This document shows, one piece after another, positions 1 through 7,749 of a stretch of DNA of 64,000 nt. Within the stretch, counting starts at the first letter, position 1, and each line of letters opens with the position of its first letter. The stretch comes from Bacillota bacterium (GTDB lineage: Bacteria; Bacillota; Sulfobacillia; RBS10-35; Bu92). Position numbers and translations under genes: made by a program. Below the pieces are notes generated by a model. That model saw nothing but the letters and a program-made list of their open reading frames with translations. It had not been told where the DNA came from and made no database searches. Location: positions 21,816 to 85,815 of the forward strand of contig JADBKN010000004.1 in the NCBI GenBank assembly GCA_014896375.1, in the 5' to 3' direction.

Positions 1-155
1 CGCTGCTCTTCGCGCTGGTGGGATTGGACCTCCGCCTCCGCGGGCGCTTCGTCCTCGACAACGCGAGCCTCACCATCCTGCGCGCCGGCGGGTCGTCGAA
101 GCCGCGCGTCCTGCGCGTGAACGACGTGGAACACCTGGGCCGGCCCCTGCCGTGA
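1..155 (+). CDS. Histidine phosphatase family protein, C-terminal fragment
   Basis: The frame open from the left edge ends at TGA 153-155 and gives about 50 residues containing LDNASLTILR and LRVNDVEHL. These match the closing part of the histidine phosphatase (phosphoglycerate mutase-like, GpmB/CobC) fold, where a conserved DNAS motif and a final LND-x-x-HL strand are typical. The catalytic RHG motif lies outside the window, so substrate and specificity cannot be judged. The stop overlaps the first possible GTG of the following dinG-like gene, which suggests the two are co-transcribed. Recognition rests only on the C-terminal pattern. Confidence 0.6.
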   Translation, partial: LLFALVGLDLRLRGRFVLDNASLTILRAGGSSKPRVLRVNDVEHLGRPLP

Positions 156-178
156 AGGGCGGCCGCGGAGGAACGCCC

Positions 179-3115
179 GTGTTTGAGCGCATTCTGGCCG
201 TGGACGTGGAGACGACCGGACTCGATCCGGCCGAGGACGAGATCCTGCAGGTCGGTGCGGTGCTTTGGGAGGAGGGGCGGGTCGCGGCGCGGCTCTCGCG
301 CCTCTGCCGCCCGCGGCGGCCGGTGCCCCTGGCCGTCCTACGGCTCACCGGGCTCGCCGAGGAGGAACTGCGCCGCGCGCCTCCCGTGGAGGAGGCGCTC
401 GCGGCGCTTGAGGACCTGCGCCGGGAGGCGGGCGGGGCGCTCCTCTGCGCGCACAACGCCCCCTTCGACCTCGCCTTCCTGCGGGCCGCCGCCGGCACGG
501 CCACGAGCCTCGCCAGCGGGACGGCGGGCGGCCTCACCGGTCCGACCGTCGACACGCTGGAGTGGGCGCGGCTCCTCTGGCCCTCCGGCGGCCACGACCT
601 CGCGGGGCTCGTCGAGCGGATCGGCGGGCCGGGCTTCGCCGCCCATGACGCATTGGCCGACGCCGAGGCCACCGCCTGGCTCTACGGCTGCATGGTGCAC
701 CGCGCCGCGGCTGCGCCTCCGGGGTTGAAGGAGCTCTGGCGCCGCCTCCTCGCGCCCGTGGACCCGCTATTCCTGGAGTTTCTGGAGACGGCGCCGCAGC
801 TGGCCGCGCGCTGCATGGACGCGGCCCGCGGGGCCGACGTGGCCTGGAGGCGCGCCGTGGCCCGCGGCGACCGGGAAGCCCCTCCGCAGGAGCCGGCGGG
901 CGAAGGGGCGCGGCGAGACCCTTCCCTCCTGCCGGGCGGCCGCTGGCAGCGGCGCGCGGTGGTATCGGCCTTCGCCCGCGGCGGCGCCCTCTCGCGGGCG
1001 CTGCCGTCCTTTGAGTGGCGCGCCGGCCAGGCGGAGATGGCCGACCGCGTGGCGCGGGCGCTCGAGGGCGGCGGCGTGGCCGTGCTGGAGGCGGGCACGG
1101 GCACCGGCAAGAGCCTCGCCTACCTGCTCCCGGCGGCGGCATGGGCGGCGGCCCACGGAGAGCGCGTCGTCGTCTCCACGCACACCCTGGCGCTGCAGGA
1201 GCAGCTTCTGCAGAAGGACCTGCCCGTCGTCCGCGCCGTCCTGCCCGCCGATTTCGCCGCGCAGGTCGTCAAGGGACAGTCCCACTACCTCTGCCTGCGG
1301 CGCTGGGACGAGATCCTCGAGGGCGAGCTGGCGCTGGGGGAGGCGGAGCGGCGCTTTCTCGCGCGCGTCGCCGCCTGGCTCGAGACGACGGCCGAAGGCG
1401 ATCGCGCGGAGCTCCACCTGCGGGAGGCGGAAGAGGCCGGGTGGGCCGCGCTCTCCGTGGAGGAGCACGCCTGCGCGGGGCGCCGCTGCCCGCGCCACGA
1501 CGACTGTTTCCTCATGGCTGCGCGCCGCCGCGCCGAGGCGGCGGACGTGCTCGTCGTCAACCACGCACTCCTGCTGGCGGATGTGCGCACCGGCGGCGGC
1601 GTGCTGCCGGCCTACACGCGCCTCGTGGTCGACGAGGCGCACCACCTCGAGGACCTGGCAGCAGAACACCTCGGGGAGGTCTTTGAGCGCGGCGCCTGGC
1701 TGCGACGGCTGGCCGAGGTGGGACGGCCGCGCGACCGCTCCACGCTCGCCGGGCGGCTGCGCGAGCGCTGGCGCGGGCGCGAGGCGGAGGCGGCGCTGCG
1801 CGCCGTCGAGGCGCAGGCGCAGGCGGCCGCCGCGGCGGTGGAGGCACTCTTCCAGGCGGCGGCGGCCGGCCTCGGCGCGCCGCCGGGGGCGGCGGCCGCC
1901 GCTGGGGCCGGGGCGGTCGAGGGCGCGCCCTCCGCCGGCGGCGCGCGCGAGTGGCGCCTGGACGGCGCGCCTCCTGGGGACGCGCGCGTGGCGCGCCTGC
2001 GAGAGGCGGCCGAGGAGGCGGCCGCCGCCTTCCTGCGCCTCGCGGGCGCGCTCGCCCCCGCCGCCGCCGCGTTCGACGGCGCCGCCGACGACCGTGGCGC
2101 CGCCATAGGCGCCGAGGCGCGCCGCACGGCGGAGCTCTTCCAGGAGGGCGCGGCCAGCTTGCAGCGCATCGTGCGCCCGCGGGAGGGCTGGGCCGCCTGG
2201 GTGGAGAGCGACGGCCGCCGCTGGGCGCTGCGCGCCGCTCCGGTGGACGCCGGCGCCCTCCTCCGGGAGGCGCTTTTCGCACGCGTGGCCTCCGCCGTGC
2301 TGACCTCCGCCACGCTGTCCGTCGCCGGGCGCCTGGAGCCGTTCACGCGGCGCGTCGGCCTCGACGCCCTCGGCGAGCGCGTGGAAGCGGCCACCGTGGC
2401 CTCGCCCTTCGCCTACCGGGAGCAGGCACTGGTGGCCGTCCCCACGGACCTGCCGCGCGTTCCTCAGAGGGAGGACGCCGCCTACTGGGACCGCGTCGTG
2501 CCCTTTCTGGAACGGCTGCTCCTCGCGAGCGGCGGCCGCGCCCTCCTGCTCTTCACCAGCCACCGGGCCCTGCGCCAGGCGTACCAGCGCCTGCGCGCGC
2601 CCTTGGAGCGCGCCGGCATCCAGGCGCTGGCGCAGGGGCTGGACGGGAGCCGCTGGCGCCTCCTGGACGCGCTGCGCCGCGATCCGCGCACGGCAGTGTT
2701 CGGCGCCGCCAGCTTCTGGGAAGGCGTCGACGTCCCCGGGGAAAACCTGCAATTGGTTGTCGTGGCGCGGCTGCCGTTCCGCCCGCCCGGCCACCCGCTC
2801 GGCCAGGCGCGCGCCGAAGCGGTGGCCGCCCGTGGCGGCGACCCCTTCTCGGAACTGGCGTTGCCGGAGGCCGTCCTACGGTTCAAACAGGGATTCGGCC
2901 GGCTCATCCGCAGCCGTGACGACCGCGGCGCCGTCGTCGTGCTCGACGACCGCCTCCTGCGCACCGCATACGGCCGCGCCTTCCTGCGCTCGCTGCCGGG
3001 CGCCTCCGGCTTCGCCGGTTCCCAGGCGGACGTCGTGCGGGCCGTCTTGGACTGGCTCTCCGGGCGGCGCTCCGCGAGCGATTTCGCGCCGCTGGGAGAA
3101 GATGCCGACGAATGA
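179..3115 (+). CDS. dinG: DinG-family ATP-dependent helicase with N-terminal DEDD exonuclease domain
   Basis: This 978-residue protein joins a DnaQ-like 3'-5' exonuclease domain (DVETTGLD near residue 7, HNAPFD, HDALADAEA) to an XPD/DinG superfamily 2 helicase, the arrangement of Bacillus DinG. Helicase motifs visible are EAGTGTGKS at 304-312, DEAH at about 485-488, SATLS, a WEGVDVPG block and QGFGRLIRS (motif VI). Four cysteines at about 372, 432, 437 and 443 have the spacing of the Fe-S cluster of this family. In Bacillus-type DinG the Fe-S ligands are often absent, so the cluster is notable. GTG 179 is preferred because GGAGG lies 7-8 nt upstream; an in-frame GTG at 152 overlaps the previous stop. 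An Ala/Gly-rich insert sits in the middle of the helicase. Confidence 0.93.
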   Translation: MFERILAVDVETTGLDPAEDEILQVGAVLWEEGRVAARLSRLCRPRRPVPLAVLRLTGLAEEELRRAPPVEEALAALEDLRREAGGALLCAHNAPFDLAFLRAAAGTATSLASGTAGGLTGPTVDTLEWARLLWPSGGHDLAGLVERIGGPGFAAHDALADAEATAWLYGCMVHRAAAAPPGLKELWRRLLAPVDPLFLEFLETAPQLAARCMDAARGADVAWRRAVARGDREAPPQEPAGEGARRDPSLLPGGRWQRRAVVSAFARGGALSRALPSFEWRAGQAEMADRVARALEGGGVAVLEAGTGTGKSLAYLLPAAAWAAAHGERVVVSTHTLALQEQLLQKDLPVVRAVLPADFAAQVVKGQSHYLCLRRWDEILEGELALGEAERRFLARVAAWLETTAEGDRAELHLREAEEAGWAALSVEEHACAGRRCPRHDDCFLMAARRRAEAADVLVVNHALLLADVRTGGGVLPAYTRLVVDEAHHLEDLAAEHLGEVFERGAWLRRLAEVGRPRDRSTLAGRLRERWRGREAEAALRAVEAQAQAAAAAVEALFQAAAAGLGAPPGAAAAAGAGAVEGAPSAGGAREWRLDGAPPGDARVARLREAAEEAAAAFLRLAGALAPAAAAFDGAADDRGAAIGAEARRTAELFQEGAASLQRIVRPREGWAAWVESDGRRWALRAAPVDAGALLREALFARVASAVLTSATLSVAGRLEPFTRRVGLDALGERVEAATVASPFAYREQALVAVPTDLPRVPQREDAAYWDRVVPFLERLLLASGGRALLLFTSHRALRQAYQRLRAPLERAGIQALAQGLDGSRWRLLDALRRDPRTAVFGAASFWEGVDVPGENLQLVVVARLPFRPPGHPLGQARAEAVAARGGDPFSELALPEAVLRFKQGFGRLIRSRDDRGAVVVLDDRLLRTAYGRAFLRSLPGASGFAGSQADVVRAVLDWLSGRRSASDFAPLGEDADE

Positions 3116-3171
3116 CGCCGCGCCGCGCGGGCAACATAATCGTTGCCGGCCGGCACAAGGAGGTCGTCGAC

Positions 3172-3438
3172 GTGGTGGAAGATCGGGAGCGCCCGGTGGC
3201 CTCCGCGCCGAAGGATACCCCCGCGGAGCGCGAGGATCGCGCGCGGGAGCGTCTGAAGTACGAGGTCGCGGAGGAACTGGGCCTGCGCGACGACATCGAA
3301 CGTCGCGGATGGGCCCACATGACGACGCGCGAGGCGGGCAAGGTGGGCGGCCACATGGTGCGCCGCATGATCCGCTTCGCGGAGCGCCGCATGGCGCGGG
3401 ACGGCCACGTCCCGGGCGAGGCCGAGAAGCCCGAGTAA
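3172..3438 (+). CDS. Alpha/beta-type small acid-soluble spore protein
   Basis: The 88-residue product carries the family signature: KYEVAEELGL followed by HMTTREAGKVGGHMVRRMI. Alpha/beta SASPs coat DNA in the dormant spore, shift it to an A-like form that resists UV and heat, and are degraded by the GPR protease at germination; the E-V-A-E-E stretch corresponds to the protease recognition region. GTG 3172 is chosen because AAGGAGGT ends 7 nt upstream and this gives the usual family length; an upstream in-frame ATG at 3112 overlaps the dinG stop but has no such site. N- and C-terminal tails are charged and somewhat longer than in Bacillus SspA-type proteins. It shows that the host forms endospores. 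Confidence 0.93.
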   Translation: MVEDRERPVASAPKDTPAEREDRARERLKYEVAEELGLRDDIERRGWAHMTTREAGKVGGHMVRRMIRFAERRMARDGHVPGEAEKPE

Positions 3439-3460
3439 CCGGCTCGTTGGACGCCTTCAC

Positions 3461-3500
3461 GCGCGGCGGCGGGTCCCGGAAGGGGCCCGCCGCCGCCGCG
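3461..3500 (+). terminator. GC-rich hairpin after the spore-protein gene
   Basis: A long stem pairs GCGGCGGCGGG-type sequence (from 3463) with CCCGCCGCCGC (to about 3499) around a short loop, 22 nt after the SASP stop, and is followed by a short T run (GTTTC). It is a plausible intrinsic terminator isolating the spore gene from the next membrane-protein gene. Confidence 0.6.
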
Positions 3501-3584
3501 TTTCGGCGCTGCCGCAGCCCCGCATACGCCGCGGCGCGGCGCATACCTCTGGGGTAGTAGACCCTCGACAAGGGGGACCCCGAC

Positions 3585-3980
3585 ATGCGTCGCGAAGCGG
3601 ACATCAGCCGCTACCACACGGGCTTCCAGCCCGGCGCCGTGGCCGCGGGCGTCGCCTGCTCGTTTGTGCTGACGCTCCTCGCCTCGGCGCTCCTGGCGCT
3701 CGCCGTCTATTCGACGGGACTCAGCGATGCCACAGCGGAGACGGCGATCTTCTACACCAGCGTGCTCTGCCTGGCGGCCGGCGCGGCCTACGGCGCGCGG
3801 CGCGCCGAGGCGCTGGGCTGGCTGCACGGCGCCGCCATCGGACTCGTCTACGTGTCGCTCGCCGTCGCCGCCGGGCTCTTGGCCTTCCAGACGGATGTCT
3901 CGGCCTTCGACCTTCTCCGGCACCTCATGCTCGGGCTCGTCGCGGGCGTCGTCGGCGGCGTGCTGGGCGTCAATCTCTAG
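3585..3980 (+). CDS. TIGR04086-type four-helix membrane protein
   Basis: The product has 131 residues and four hydrophobic segments (about residues 18-42, 52-70, 78-100 and 108-130) with small-residue-rich turns such as YGARRAEALGWLHG, the pattern of the TIGR04086 (YrzE-like) membrane family common in Firmicutes. No catalytic motif is visible and the family function is unknown to me. AGGGGGA lies shortly before ATG 3585. It stands alone between the spore gene terminator and the aldehyde dehydrogenase. Confidence 0.7.
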   Translation: MRREADISRYHTGFQPGAVAAGVACSFVLTLLASALLALAVYSTGLSDATAETAIFYTSVLCLAAGAAYGARRAEALGWLHGAAIGLVYVSLAVAAGLLAFQTDVSAFDLLRHLMLGLVAGVVGGVLGVNL

Positions 3981-4073
3981 CGCCGGCCGCGCGGCGCGTC
4001 CGGTAGAATACAGACGGTGGTGCGCATCGGCCAGAGACGGGCGGATGCGCACGCGGAGGAGGGGGACAAGGGT

Positions 4074-5558
4074 TTGAAGTCCTACCGCAACTATATCAAC
4101 GGCCGGTGGGTGGAGGCGAAGAGCGGGCGGCGCACACAGAGCATCAACCCCGCCAACGGCGAGGTGCTCGGTGAAGTCCCGCTCTCCGGCCCCGAAGACG
4201 TCGAGGAGGCCGTGGCCGCTGCGCGCGAGGCCTTCCGCAGCTGGCGCCTGGTGCCGGCGCCGAAGCGCGGCGAAATCCTCTACCGCGCGGCCGAGATCCT
4301 GCGCGAGCGCAAGGAAGAGCTGGCGCGCATGCTCACGCGGGAGATGGGCAAGGTCCTGCCGGAGGCGCGCGGCGACGTGCAGGAGGCCATCGACATCACG
4401 TACTACATGGCCGGCGAGGGGCGCCGGCAGTTCGGGCACACGGTGCCGGCGGAACTGCCGAACAAGTGGGCCATGAGCGTGCGGGAGCCGATCGGCGTGA
4501 TCGCCGTGATCACGCCCTGGAACTTCCCGGTGGCCATCCCCAGCTGGAAGATGATGCCCTCGCTGGTGCTCGGCAACACGGTCGTCTTCAAGCCGGCGAG
4601 CGACACGCCCATCCTCGCCGCCATGCTCGTCGAGATCCTGGAGGAGGCCGGCCTGCCGCCGGGAGTCGTCAACCTCGTCTTCGGTTCGGGGGAGGAGGTC
4701 GGCGAGGCGCTCCTGCGCCACCCGGGCGTCGACATGGTCTCCTTCACGGGCTCCGTGGAGTCGGGCGTGCATGTGGCCACGATGTGTGCGCAGCACGGGC
4801 TCAAGCGCGTGAGCCTGGAACTCGGCGGCAAGAACGCGATCATCGTGCTGGAGGACGCGAACCTCGACCTCGCCCTTGAGGGCATCCTTTGGAGCGCCTT
4901 CGGCACGACGGGCCAGCGTTGCACGGCCTGCAGCCGCGTGATCGTCCAGAGGAGCGTGGCGAAGAAGCTCGAGGAGATGATCGCGGAGCGCGCCGCGCGC
5001 CTTCGCCTGGGCGACGGCCTCCTGGAGACGACGGACGTCGGCCCGCTCATCCACCGCCGCGCCGTGGAGCGCGTCCACCGCTACGTGGAGATCGGCCGGC
5101 AGGAGGGCGCGCGCCTCGTGCTGGGCGGCGAGCCGGCGCAGGAGGGTGAGCTGGCGAAGGGCAGCTTCTACCGGCCGACCGTCTTCGCCGACGTGCGGCC
5201 CGACATGCGTATTGCGCGCGAGGAGATCTTCGGCCCGGTCCTCTCGCTGATCCCCGTCGACACGCTGGAGGAGGCGATCCAAGTCAACAACAGCGTGCAG
5301 TACGGCCTCTCCAGCGCCATCTACACGCAGGATGTGAACCGCGCCTTCACGGCCATCCGGGATCTGGCGACGGGCATCGTCTACGTCAACGCCGGCACCA
5401 TCGGCGCCGAGATCCAGCTGCCCTTCGGCGGATACCGGAACACGGGCAACGGCCACCGGGAGGCGGGGCAGGCGGCGCTCGACGCGTACAGCGAGTGGAA
5501 GTCCATCTACGTCGATTACAGCGGGCGCCTGCAGCGCGCGCAGATCGACAACCAGTGA
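4074..5558 (+). CDS. NAD(P)-dependent aldehyde dehydrogenase
   Basis: This 494-residue protein is a complete aldehyde dehydrogenase superfamily enzyme that oxidises an aldehyde to the acid. It shows TPWNFP (cofactor site), KPASDTP, FTGSVESG, the general base region LELGGKN, the catalytic cysteine in GQRCTACSR, and EEIFGPVL near the C-terminus. The pattern resembles the Bacillus YcbD / 2-oxoglutaric semialdehyde dehydrogenase branch, but substrate cannot be fixed from sequence alone. TTG 4074 is selected because GGAGGGGG lies 9 nt upstream and the length then fits the family; an upstream in-frame start at 4017 would add 19 unlike residues. No sugar-acid or amine catabolic partner is adjacent. 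Confidence 0.92.
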   Translation: MKSYRNYINGRWVEAKSGRRTQSINPANGEVLGEVPLSGPEDVEEAVAAAREAFRSWRLVPAPKRGEILYRAAEILRERKEELARMLTREMGKVLPEARGDVQEAIDITYYMAGEGRRQFGHTVPAELPNKWAMSVREPIGVIAVITPWNFPVAIPSWKMMPSLVLGNTVVFKPASDTPILAAMLVEILEEAGLPPGVVNLVFGSGEEVGEALLRHPGVDMVSFTGSVESGVHVATMCAQHGLKRVSLELGGKNAIIVLEDANLDLALEGILWSAFGTTGQRCTACSRVIVQRSVAKKLEEMIAERAARLRLGDGLLETTDVGPLIHRRAVERVHRYVEIGRQEGARLVLGGEPAQEGELAKGSFYRPTVFADVRPDMRIAREEIFGPVLSLIPVDTLEEAIQVNNSVQYGLSSAIYTQDVNRAFTAIRDLATGIVYVNAGTIGAEIQLPFGGYRNTGNGHREAGQAALDAYSEWKSIYVDYSGRLQRAQIDNQ

Positions 5559-5723
5559 CGTCCTCGCCGGCGTCCCCGAGACACCGGCGGCTCCGGCGCC
5601 GCCTGGTCCGGTGTGCGCCGCGCCCTTAGGGGCGCGACGCGCGGGGCAGGCGGCGCCGGCCGCTTCGGGGCGGCTGTCGAGCCGCGTCGCACGGCTGTCA
5701 TGAGGCCGCTCTGAGCCCCGTAG

Positions 5724-5729
5724 TATACT
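5724..5729 (+). promoter_or_regulatory. Possible -10 element (TATACT)
   Basis: TATACT stands out in an otherwise GC-rich 213-nt gap, 42 nt before the S51-like gene. A convincing -35 hexamer at 17 nt is not present (TGAGGC), while CTGTCA lies too far upstream, so only the -10 is proposed. The rest of the gap shows GC-rich inverted stretches after the aldehyde dehydrogenase but no gene. Confidence 0.35.
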
Positions 5730-5771
5730 GTTGCCACCAAAACGGGCATCGTCGCAGACGGAGACGGTCCG

Positions 5772-6728
5772 ATGGATCTCAGCGAACAACTCGGCGGCGC
5801 CGTCCATGAGCTTCACCAGTGGCTCAGCGGGCGCCTCGCGGCCCTGCGCGGGCGCGTCGGCTTCCAGCCGGCGCCGCGGGGGCACTCGGCGCGCCGCGCC
5901 GTCGCGCCGCCCGGCGGCGCGGAGCGCGGGCGGCTTCTGCTCGCCGGCGCCGGAGACCTCCCGGATGAGGCGCTGGCGCGCCTCGTGCGCGCTGCCGGCG
6001 GTCGGAGCATCCGCGTGCGGGTCGTCGTCGGCCTGCAGCTGGACTTTACGGCCGCCGGGCGGCGCTGGGCGCGCCAGCTCGGCCGTTTCGGCGTGGGCGA
6101 CGTCGTCGCCGCGAGCGTCACCACTCGGGTGCAGGCGGATGACGAAGTCCGCGCGGCGGCCTTGAGGGACGTCGACCTCGTCGTGCTGGCCGCCGACGAC
6201 CCTCGCCACGCCGCCGCCCTCCTCCAAGGGAGCGCCTTGCAGCGCGCTTTGCAGGAGGCGCTGGCGCGGGGCGCGGCCGTGCTTCTCGCAGGCGCCTCGG
6301 CGGCGCTTGCCGGCGACTGGGTCCTCGCGCCGGACGGGGACGCCGTACGCCCGACGCCCGCTCCCGCGCCGGCCGTGCTCCCGGGGCTGAGTCTCCTGCC
6401 GGGCTGGGTCGTCGATGTCGCCTACACGCGCAGCGGTCGCACGTCCTCCTTCCTTCAGGCGCTCTGCCGCCTGCCGGCGGGGGTGGAGTCGGCCCTGACG
6501 CTGGAGCCGGGCGCGCTCGCCATCGTGGGGGCGGGCGGCGTGGAGGTGGCGGGGGCGGGCGCAGCCGGGTGGTATGACGTGAAGACGCTGTGCGCCTCGG
6601 CGGCCGCGAACGCGGCCGGGCTCGTCGGGGTGCCCGTGACCGTTGTGCCGGCCGGCCACCGCCTCGATCTCGCCGGCGGAACGGTGGCGCCGGTGGAAGC
6701 GCTGCGGGCGCCGGTACCCAGGGCGTAG
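5772..6728 (+). CDS. Peptidase S51 / cyanophycinase-like protein
   Basis: The 318-residue product follows the layout of the cyanophycinase-like class I glutamine amidotransferase fold: RLLLAGAG near residue 58, an alternating beta/alpha core, VDLVVLAADD at about 135, and GAAVLLAGASAALAG at about 172. In cyanophycinase and dipeptidase E the nucleophile sits in GTSAGA; here the equivalent is GASAALA, so the serine appears kept but the flanking glycine is lost. The C-terminal third matches the LL-x-GW... and gGWYDVKT ends of the family. The first 50 residues are a variable, basic stretch. Homology to S51 is an inference from pattern; catalytic competence is uncertain. Confidence 0.55.
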   Translation: MDLSEQLGGAVHELHQWLSGRLAALRGRVGFQPAPRGHSARRAVAPPGGAERGRLLLAGAGDLPDEALARLVRAAGGRSIRVRVVVGLQLDFTAAGRRWARQLGRFGVGDVVAASVTTRVQADDEVRAAALRDVDLVVLAADDPRHAAALLQGSALQRALQEALARGAAVLLAGASAALAGDWVLAPDGDAVRPTPAPAPAVLPGLSLLPGWVVDVAYTRSGRTSSFLQALCRLPAGVESALTLEPGALAIVGAGGVEVAGAGAAGWYDVKTLCASAAANAAGLVGVPVTVVPAGHRLDLAGGTVAPVEALRAPVPRA

Positions 6729-6737
6729 GGCGACGGG

Positions 6738-7067
6738 CTACACGCGCGGGCGGGGCAGGAGCTGCGCCAGCTCGCCGGCGCTGAGCGTCAGGCCGTAGGT
6801 CGCGTGCGCCTTGGCGTCCCACTCGACCGTCAGGCGAGCACCGCCGCCCGGACGGGGATCGGCATAGAGGCGCAACGGCCCCTGCGCCTGCGTGAAGATC
6901 GCGCGGCGGCCGGCAGCGGCCGCACGCAGGAAGTCCAACCAGGGTTGCTCATCCTCCGGCGCCAGGCGCGCCTCCGCATGCAGGGCGAGCCCGCCCTCGT
7001 CCCGGGCGTGCACAGCCAACCGCCAGCCATCCCGCCGTTTCGTCAAGGACAGTCTCACGTCCGCCAT
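6738..7067 (-). CDS. Hypothetical protein (109 aa)
   Basis: I do not recognise this 109-residue protein. It is predicted to be soluble and of alternating beta character (ADVRLSLTKRRDGWRLAVHA, GARLTVEWDAKAHATYGLTL), with no cysteines, no signal peptide and no membrane segment. It lies 16 nt downstream of the response regulator in the same direction, and its stop is 9 nt from the convergent stop of the S51-like gene, so it may be the last gene of the two-component operon. The ribosome binding site is weak. Coding support comes from strand context and codon pattern only. Confidence 0.5.
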   Translation of the reverse strand: MADVRLSLTKRRDGWRLAVHARDEGGLALHAEARLAPEDEQPWLDFLRAAAAGRRAIFTQAQGPLRLYADPRPGGGARLTVEWDAKAHATYGLTLSAGELAQLLPRPRV

Positions 7068-7083
7068 GCGGCGCCCCGCGACC

Positions 7084-7743
7084 CTACTCGACGCGGCTGT
7101 GCCGCGCCAGGTAGGCCGCCGCCTCGCTGCGCCGCGACACCTGCAGCTTCGAGAGAATGTTGCTCACGTAGTGCTTGATCGTCTTCTCGCTGAGGTAGAG
7201 CGCCTCCGCGATCTGCTTGTTCGTCTTGCCCTGCGCGATCAGCTCCAGGATGCGGCGCTCCTGCGGTGTGAGAGAGGCCAAGCCGGTTTCGCCGGACGCC
7301 TTGGCCGGCGTGCGCAGGCGCTCGAAGACCTTCTGCGTGAGGGTCGGGTCGAGGAGCGAGCCGCCGCGGCTCACCGTCTCGATGGCTTGCGCCAGCACCT
7401 TGCCGCGCGTCTGCTTGAGGATGTAGCCGGCCGCGCCGGCGGTGATCGAGGCGAAGAGCGCCTCGTCGTCCGGGTAGGAGGTCAGCATGATGACCTGCGT
7501 CTCCGGGCGCTCGGAACGGATCTCGCGGCAGGCGTCGATGCCGCTCCCGTCCGGCAGGCGCACGTCCATCACCACGACGTCCGGCTGTGTGCGGCGCGCC
7601 GCCGCCACCGCCTCCTGCACCGTGCCGGCCTCAGCCACCACCTGCAAGCCCGGCGTGCGGTCGAGGAGCGACTTGAGCCCCAGCCGCACCACCTCGTGAT
7701 CGTCCACCAGCATCACTCGGATCGGCCCCTGCGCTTCACCCAT
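7084..7743 (-). CDS. NarL/LuxR-family response regulator (DevR/NreC-like)
   Basis: The 219-residue protein has a receiver domain (VMLVDDHEVVR, phospho-acceptor Asp in VVVMDVRLPDG, Thr/Ser and Lys switch residues in MLTSY and YILKQ) followed by a LuxR-type helix-turn-helix (LTPQERRILELIAQGKTNKQIAEAL, TIKHYVSNILSKL). It is the cognate partner of the kinase whose stop lies a few bases upstream. Family precedent (DevR/DosR, NreC, NarL) suggests redox, oxygen or nitrogen-oxide sensing, in keeping with the nearby DoxX, copper-oxidase fragment and quinone-related genes, but the signal is inferred, not shown. Confidence 0.9.
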   Translation of the reverse strand: MGEAQGPIRVMLVDDHEVVRLGLKSLLDRTPGLQVVAEAGTVQEAVAAARRTQPDVVVMDVRLPDGSGIDACREIRSERPETQVIMLTSYPDDEALFASITAGAAGYILKQTRGKVLAQAIETVSRGGSLLDPTLTQKVFERLRTPAKASGETGLASLTPQERRILELIAQGKTNKQIAEALYLSEKTIKHYVSNILSKLQVSRRSEAAAYLARHSRVE

Positions 7744-7749
7744 TTTTGT

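Noticed and set aside
2904..6659. A 1251-codon open frame on the minus strand
   Set aside because: It is antisense to the spore protein, aldehyde dehydrogenase and S51-like genes, has shadow-type composition (His/Arg/Gly-rich) and no domain; long antisense frames are common at this GC content.
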